DNA of 64,000 nt from Stratiolaelaps scimitus (taxonomy: Eukaryota > Arthropoda > Arachnida > Mesostigmata > Laelapidae): assembly GCA_019614645.1 (NCBI GenBank), contig JABWDB010000001.1, forward strand, positions 496,001 through 560,000, given 5' to 3'. Numbering within the stretch: position 1 is the stretch's first letter; every line of letters starts with the position of its first letter. Made by a program: the position numbers and the translations under genes. Shown here piece by piece: positions 57,999 through 64,000 of the stretch. The notes under the pieces are model-generated. The model worked only from the letters and a program-made list of their open reading frames with translations, did not search any database and had not been told where the DNA came from.

Positions 57999-58874
57999 TC
58001 GCCCGAGGAGAGCACACGGAACGTCGGCGGAGAGGAGACGGGGAACGGTGCGAGGAGGAGGCGGCGTCGTCGCCCGAGAGGGCCGTCGAAAGAATGGGAA
58101 CAACGGTGAAAGAAACGAAGGCCTGTCAAATGCCATGGCGACTCCCTGATTCATTACGCATTAGTTTCTCTCCTTTTTCAACGTATCACCCACCTTCTCG
58201 CTTTTAGCGCGGTCGCTGCTCGGCGGTTCGATTACGCGCCGAGTGGTAGATCGCGAATTCGCGCCACTGGTGAAAAGATGTGCGCGTGTTGTTCGTCGGC
58301 GGAACTTCGGGACAAACGTCAACGTTATCCAGTGCTGCAAGCTCCCACAAACGTCGCAAACGGCGTTGGGCTTGAACGACGATCTCTGTCGTCATAGTCG
58401 TACTGCGACCTTTTCCTCTGCAGTACAAAAGCTCGAGATACACGAATGGGTGAGCGGGTGCTTATCTCTGTACGCGATGAAAACCAGCTGAAAACGATTG
58501 CCATTGCATCAAGCCGCGACCACGAGTTGTTTCTAATTGGTGGCGTGTCACCGACAGCCTATCTATGATGGGCGATATGGCCGATAGCACCATGTATATG
58601 GCCGATGCGGTTGGCGGTTGACAAAAATGTCGGAAATATTGCTTAATGCACGGGTGGCTGGTCAGGCGCTGTTCAACATGGTCTGCCCGCCTGCCGGTGG
58701 GATCGGCGCCAGCACTTCGCTACGAAAGAGAACAAGCATTTCTCTCGTGTTCATTCCTGTTGTTGGCGGCGGCGGCAGTTGCGATGGCGGTCGAGACATC
58801 GGCGTTTGACTGCTCGCTGGCCAGGCAGTCCCCCGGCATGGTGACGCGGAGGTTTTCGCTTGGTCGCGAACAAC

Positions 58875-58898
58875 GGCAGGCAGGCAGGCAGGCTGGCT
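58875..58898. repeat. (GGCA)4(GGCT)2 compound repeat
   Basis: Four GGCA units followed by two GGCT units. Confidence 0.9.
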
Positions 58899-58991
58899 GT
58901 CACATAACGACGGCGATCGCGCGACGGCCCGGGCGGATCACAAATCATACGCGACAACGACAACCGCATGTGTTGCGCCGGCCCGTACGCC

Positions 58992-59018
58992 TGCAGCTCG
59001 TGCAGCTCGTGCAGCTCG
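58992..59018. repeat. 9-bp minisatellite, three copies
   Basis: TGCAGCTCG is repeated three times without change. It is the only perfect tandem repeat with a unit longer than six bases that I noticed. Confidence 0.95.
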
Positions 59019-59156
59019 AAAGCGAACAGGCGGGCAAGGGAGCCTGGGAACGGAGAGCGTAGAGCGGGCAGACTGCGGCGCGGACAGCCGCTGCACAGAA
59101 ATATAGATACAGATAGAGAGGCAGAACTGAGTGAGCGAGAGATAAATAGAGAGACA

Positions 59157-59171
59157 GAGAGAGAGAGAGAG
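59157..59171. repeat. GA dinucleotide tract
   Basis: Seven GA units, part of a longer purine-rich stretch from about 59100. Confidence 0.9.
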
Positions 59172-59523
59172 TTGGCAGTTGGCCTTTCGGCATTTAGCTG
59201 GCCGAGCGGCCGACTCCACTGGCTGCTCCACGGCCTGCAGGGCTACCAGGCTGTCGACTGGCGCTGTGTTGCCTGCAAAGAAGCGAACTGAAAGGAAGGC
59301 ACAGGGGGGGGGAGGCGAGTTGAGTCGCCGCACAACGACACGACACAAACATTTTTATTCGCATTTGTCAAATCCTAACCAGTAGCATCGTGCCGCTGGA
59401 TACTACTGCTCGACTTATTCAAAGTTGCATGAGAACTTCGGATGAAGGGGGGGATGTTTGGAGGACAGAAGAGTGTTGATGTCATCGTAGTCTGAATGGT
59501 TTGCTTCGCCAGCTACGGTTCAG

Positions 59524-59538
59524 CTGCTGCTGCTGCTG
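59524..59538. repeat. (CTG)5 trinucleotide repeat
   Basis: Five CTG units. Confidence 0.9.
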
Positions 59539-59688
59539 CTCTCTGCTCCGTGAGAGACCTCGAGCCGAAATATGAACCGGAACAGCCGGAGGTGGTGGCG
59601 AAGCCGGCCAGTCGCCAAGCGGCCAGGCTGAGCCCATAATGCGTCATAATTCCAGCGTCTAGCTTGTGCTCCGGTGTATCCAGAGCAT

Positions 59689-59703
59689 CAGCAGCAGCAG
59701 CAG
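59689..59703. repeat. (CAG)5 trinucleotide repeat
   Basis: Five CAG units. Confidence 0.9.
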
Positions 59704-60343
59704 TCGCTTGGCGCGCTGGCGCTCGATTTGCCACTTGCTGTGTCGACCGTTTCGCCATCCGAAAAGAGTAGCTAGCGACAGCCAGAGCTGGGGACAGCCG
59801 CTGCTTCGTTCACTGTCCGTGTGACGAACATTAGGGCGAAAGGCCTTCAAGCGTCAGCTGCTGCTGCGGCTCCTCGGCAAAACTCCTCCTCCTCCGTCTG
59901 CGTTCCCGTCGCGTCCCGGTGCCGCAGCAGCCGGCAGGCGTCATCTCTCCTCCACCGCCGCCACCACCACTCCTCCACATCGCCTACACATACATAGTAA
60001 CAAACATGAGCCTGCCATACACATACGCCGTTCGACGGCGGCGGCGGCAGTGGTCGTCGCGGAACGTTCGCAGCGGCCGTGAAGGCTGCCGTCGTTGGAG
60101 CATAGTATAGCATTGCATTGCGTCCGCAGCCGCGGCCCAGCCACCGCTTCTGCCCGATTGCTTGGATGACTACGCCACAGTCCCGCGGTGGCAGTACCGC
60201 CAAAAACTCATTAACTTGATTGATGTGTCTAATTACAAACTGTAACAGCCTCCTCTCTCCTCCGGCCTTCGCGCTCGGCCCCACTCCGAGCTTGGATGCA
60301 GCACTCAGCCAGCCAGCTGCAGGACCACACCACTGTCCTGCAT

Positions 60344-60358
60344 CACCACCACCACCAC
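60344..60358. repeat. (CAC)5 trinucleotide repeat
   Basis: Five CAC units. Confidence 0.9.
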
Positions 60359-60751
60359 CCCCTGCTCGTTGCTGCTGCCCTCGGTGCACAGTACGACGAC
60401 GGTCCGCTGTTTTGTTCATGGCCGGAACAGAGACGTCGCTGCTTCAGCCCGGCGTCCTGTACTCCCTCTGTGTATGTGTGCCACGCTCATCGCTTCGACT
60501 GGATAACGCTTGTGGTTTCTGGTATAGCACCACTCCCCGAGCGAGCGGCGTTTAAGCCTAGCTATCTGGCGTCTCATCTTAAAGGAAAAAGGGTCCCCTT
60601 GAAGAGCGTTTCCTTTTCTCCTCAGGATCGACCCTTTAGGGCCGACGCTCTTCCTCACTTGCGCGTTCCGTCTTCAATTCCATCTTGGGCTCCCTTTCGG
60701 TACGGCTGTTTCTCAGCTTCCTCTCCGCATTAGCGGTGCCTAACTGCTCGA

Positions 60752-60773
60752 TCTCTCTCTCTCTCTCTCTCTC
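60752..60773. repeat. (TC)11 dinucleotide repeat
   Basis: Eleven TC units. Confidence 0.95.
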
Positions 60774-61598
60774 GGCTTCTTCTCCTTCGTGGGTTCATTG
60801 GCAGCCATGCAAGACGCCCTGCCTACGCGCATTACCTCCTGTAGGCCAGCTCCTGGACACTTAGAACACACCACCCAGCCGGGAATGGAGCCGCTGCCGC
60901 TGCTCGCGAATCTGCTAGCCGCGATCCAACGCTCCGTTACGATAAGCTTACCATGCTCTACCATTGTAACAAATATTCGGCATTCCTATTTGTTGATTTT
61001 GCCAACATTGCGATGACGCCGGGTGTCGTCATGTGTTGTTGTTGTTATGCCACCGAGGTTGCATCCTTCCGCTTGGTATGTTATTGTGCTCGACTCTAGC
61101 CATGTTACCGAGGCCAGGACAGTGTTAAGGGACGCGGGGTGTTGAAGACAGACAGCGGGAGGTAAAGCGACTCTTAGCGGGGCCGGGCCGCGGCGAAAAG
61201 AATCTCGTGGTTTCCGTTTCGCGCATAACTTGTAAATTTGCTGAAATTCCACAGAGCGCTCGTCACAGCCACCGACACTCTCATTGCTGGGATTCAGTTT
61301 ATGTCGTGACGTCCTCTGATGCGGACAATAATAGAACGCTTGCACGAAGTCGTTCCTTAGCTAGCTTCGCTTCGTTGGACAAATTGACGTTGGCACATAT
61401 GTCTGTGAACACGATATGCATATGTATGGTGTTGTTCGAATTTGACCTTATCCCGTTATCGGGCCACAATGCATCACGTAATTGTGTAACAAGTGTCGTC
61501 GCTTGCAAAACGAAATAAAACGGAGAATGTCGTATCAAACGAGATTTGACGTCGGTATAAACCGTTCGCGAAAACAGCGTTGTGCTGCTTCGTAGCAT

Positions 61599-61621
61599 AT
61601 TATTATTATTATTATTATTAT
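61599..61621. repeat. (ATT)n trinucleotide repeat
   Basis: Nearly eight ATT units, the counterpart of the TTA array near 5.06 kb. Confidence 0.95.
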
Positions 61622-62530
61622 GCCGATTCGTACTCGGAAGTCGGCGTCGTTGTAATTGAATTCTAATTAGTTAGCAGGCGTCTCTCGTCTCCCGATGGTG
61701 AGGGTCTTCGAGAAGCAACAGCGAATCAATGCTGGAGCCACGAGCCATATGATGGGTCATTTGCTGATTTCACCATATCTGCTACAACTATTATATTATT
61801 ATAACTACTACTACCACCACATATCGAAGGCTGATTCGTTCGCTTCGGCTGTTCCACTTCCTCTCGTAGCTTCCTATTTCACTGCCTCTCTCTCTGTACC
61901 AATGTTTGCCTTGCGTTACGTTGAACCCCGCCGATGGCCTCAGTCTGCTTGATTTGGCTTCAAAACGAACACGGTGAGGTCTTTTGGGTCGCTGGTCACA
62001 TGATGTTATACGTTTGGAGCTATATCACCAGGCCCACTAGCGACTCGCTGCAGCAGCCACAACGCTGGACGGCCAGCCAATTCCATCTTGGGCTGCTGCA
62101 TGTCTACGCGGCTGCGCTATGTCCGTCGTGTATGGCCGATGTAGGAGATATACAATACGGGAGGAAAACTCCGGACCGGCGTATTGGACCAATTTTGCGG
62201 CCGGTACGGTTCGATGGTCCCGATGCGGTTGCAGGAAACGTGCGGGCAATACTGGGGTGGGTGGGGCATGGGGGTGATGGTGGTGGTGGCCGCTTGCTGG
62301 AACCGCCTTCGCACCACCTTCTAGCGGTAAACCCGGTCGGTAGAGGGCCGCTTTCCATTCGATGGTCAGCAAGCAGGTTTGTCGCGCACAGCTCGTAAGG
62401 CCTCATCCGGGGAGGGGCATTCGATGATTCCGCTGTAGGTATTTGCTACTTGCCATGACAACCTAATGTTTCACTATCGCGTCTGACCTACATAAATCCA
62501 TTGTGTTATTTTCGCTTGCACGCACAAGCA

Positions 62531-62546
62531 CTCTCTCTCTCTCTCT
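62531..62546. repeat. (CT)8 dinucleotide repeat
   Basis: Eight CT units. Confidence 0.9.
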
Positions 62547-63215
62547 TGTCTTTAATTTTATCTTAGCTGGCAGCGTATATAATGGGGCGGTGGTAAGTTG
62601 GACGACATAGGAACAACGACCTAACGACGGTAGGAGGACTCAGAGGTCGTTGAATGGCGACCAGGAAAATATGTTGGTCCTACGATTCGTTAGCAGTTTT
62701 CTCGACGAACTGGTGGAAACAGCACAACGAAGTGGCCGATGAAGGATAGGAGCCACGACGATTTCAGCTTCGGTTTTGGTTGTCGGCCAGGCCCCACGCC
62801 AGGAGTGTCCTCAGCGTCGTTCAGCGACCGTTCAGGAGTCGGCAGTCGGCGTAGTCGGTAGTCTCCGTTTGCTTCGTCCCATCGCTTTCGGGAGGGACGA
62901 GCAGACGCGACGAGCAGTATCAGGAGGAGTTGAAATCCTTGCAATCACTGCCTTGTCCTCGACTCGTTTTGAAGATAAGCCAAATCGAGGTGGCCGTAGG
63001 CGCCTTGTGGGTAGTAACTGAGCAGCGTCGACGCAACGTGAGCATCTGAGGCGGCCGCGTGGAAAGGCCAATAAAAGTGCAATAAAGAATCGCCTCGCTA
63101 CGGCCGCCCGTCCGCCCGCTCCCCCGCTCGCTATCTAACCCAACGTGCACTCGCAGGCTGCTGGCCGCCAGTCTCTCGGCACATCACTTCAGTGCGATGA
63201 GGCGCTTGCGCCGCT

Positions 63216-63233
63216 GCCGCCGCCGCCGCCGCC
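63216..63233. repeat. (GCC)6 trinucleotide repeat
   Basis: Six GCC units. Confidence 0.95.
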
Positions 63234-63463
63234 GAACCGCCACCATCATCAGCATTGGTGCTTCACCAGTGCTTACGAACAGAGGACGAAGACGGGGCCA
63301 ATCCCAAAGGACAACACATCATGTCGTTCTTTATCAGCTTGCCTACCTGTTAGCGTTGCTGCCCGTTCATCGTCGTGCAGCGGGTGCAGCGGGTCTTATC
63401 TGTCGGCGTGCGGCAGAGAAGCATGTGCCTTGTTCAGGAGTCGTGTAAACCTGACTCATCTCG

Positions 63464-63478
63464 GCCGCCGCCGCCGCC
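63464..63478. repeat. (GCC)5 trinucleotide repeat
   Basis: Five GCC units. Confidence 0.9.
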
Positions 63479-63558
63479 GCGTCGTCCACCAGCGACTCGG
63501 TCTGCCACTGCTTTGCAGCTTACCTCGCTCGGCGGCTCGATGTGTTGATGGCACCGAT

Positions 63559-63610
63559 TGTTGTTGTTGTTGCTGCTGTTGTTGTTGTTTCAGGTGGTGG
63601 TGGTGGTGGT
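63559..63610. repeat. TTG/CTG array then (GGT)6
   Basis: TTG units with two CTG units, a TTTCA junction, then (GGT)6 at 63593-63610. The TTTCAG at the junction looks like a splice acceptor but the downstream repeat is not a convincing exon. Confidence 0.9.
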
Positions 63611-64000
63611 GTTCACGGCAGTCACCGTCGCTGCCGCTGTTCCAGCTATTGTTCGTAGAGCGGCTGGTCGTAGCGAAGCATTTACTGCCGAGAAAACCTA
63701 TGTAGCCTTACTGACTGACTAACGTAAACCACTGGCGTGGTGGTTCCTTGCGGTACCGCGGTGGGCGATCAGTATTTTAGACCTGAAAGGGCGGCCCACA
63801 CCTGACAGCTGCAACACCTCAGCAGAGCTTTACGAGCCGGACTGTATCGGGACGAAGTCGCGCTGACCTATGCTCGATTCCTATGTCATGGGATGACGTT
63901 GGTTCCCTCTGCACATCTGTTGTTGTATACTTGCTAACCCTACAAAAGCAAGCTGATACAATTTAGTATCTACATACTTGCCATACCAAGTATTGTCTGT

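Larger units (their letters stand above)
57801..61598. other. Repeat mosaic, no gene recognised
   Basis: CCG, GGCA, CTG, CAG, CAC and TC arrays and a 9-bp minisatellite. The 190-codon minus-strand frame 59847-60419 runs through GGT and CGG repeats. Pyrimidine-rich stretches ending in CAG at about 60624 and 60715 look like splice acceptors but lack a coding continuation I can recognise. Confidence 0.5.
61622..64000. other. Mixed unique DNA and GCC/GGT arrays
   Basis: No gene recognised. The 154-codon plus-strand frame 61934-62398 has mixed composition but faces a 111-codon frame on the other strand and resembles no family. Two AATAAA words 11 bases apart (63070 and 63081) could be poly(A) signals. 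The last 300 bases carry nothing I recognise. Confidence 0.45.

Noticed and set aside
60586..60653. Overlapping inverted repeats (7 and 9 bp) suggesting a pseudoknot
   Set aside because: Arms are short and interleaved; such pairings are expected by chance in pyrimidine-rich DNA.

Overview
This 64-kb window looks like non-coding (intergenic and/or very large intron) DNA from an invertebrate eukaryote. I found no gene that I can name. There is no bacterial operon layout, no recognisable conserved protein domain, no tRNA, rRNA or snRNA, no transposase or reverse transcriptase and no CRISPR. Open frames are short, overlap one another on both strands and are mostly held open by simple repeats, because (AT)n and (CTG)n contain no stop codons in any frame. 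By eye the DNA is roughly half G+C, CpG is not depleted (unlike methylated vertebrate genomes), and simple-sequence repeats are extremely dense and varied. An arthropod with an unmethylated, microsatellite-rich genome is my best guess (a mite or a dipteran would fit), but nothing in the sequence settles this.

Layout. From 1 to about 39.6 kb the sequence is a mosaic: unique G+C-rich DNA is interrupted every few hundred bases by CTG/CAG, GGC/GCC, GAC, GT, CT, GA and AT repeats, by G or C homopolymers of 10 to 16 bases, and by four-base repeats such as GGCA, GGCC, CCGA and GAGC. From about 39.6 to 46.4 kb the character changes: it is poorer in repeats, more A+T-rich and mostly unique, with several short perfect hairpins and a cluster of GATA-type motifs. 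This is the best place to look for conserved regulatory DNA. From 46.4 kb to the end the repeat-rich mosaic returns, with smaller A+T-rich unique islands near 48.1-48.5, 55.8-56.3 and 61.2-61.8 kb.

Notable structures. A perfect 64-bp palindrome lies at 16000-16063, with 21-bp arms that are unique apart from their inner TA ends, around an AT core. A related GCGAAA-flanked AT hairpin lies at 3697-3733. A 16-bp perfect stem with a 5-nt loop lies at 21843-21879. An AT tract of about 147 bp lies at 25858-26004, a pure (CTG)16 at 38572-38619, and a C-rich block at 36097-36129 whose other strand resembles a G-quadruplex-forming TTGGGG-type sequence.

A few open frames are listed as low-confidence candidates (6580-6918, 22082-22291, 37782-38240, 46141-46776). 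None has a recognised family. Transcript data or cross-species alignment would decide them. No previously undescribed protein-based system is visible; the findings concern DNA structure and repeat biology.
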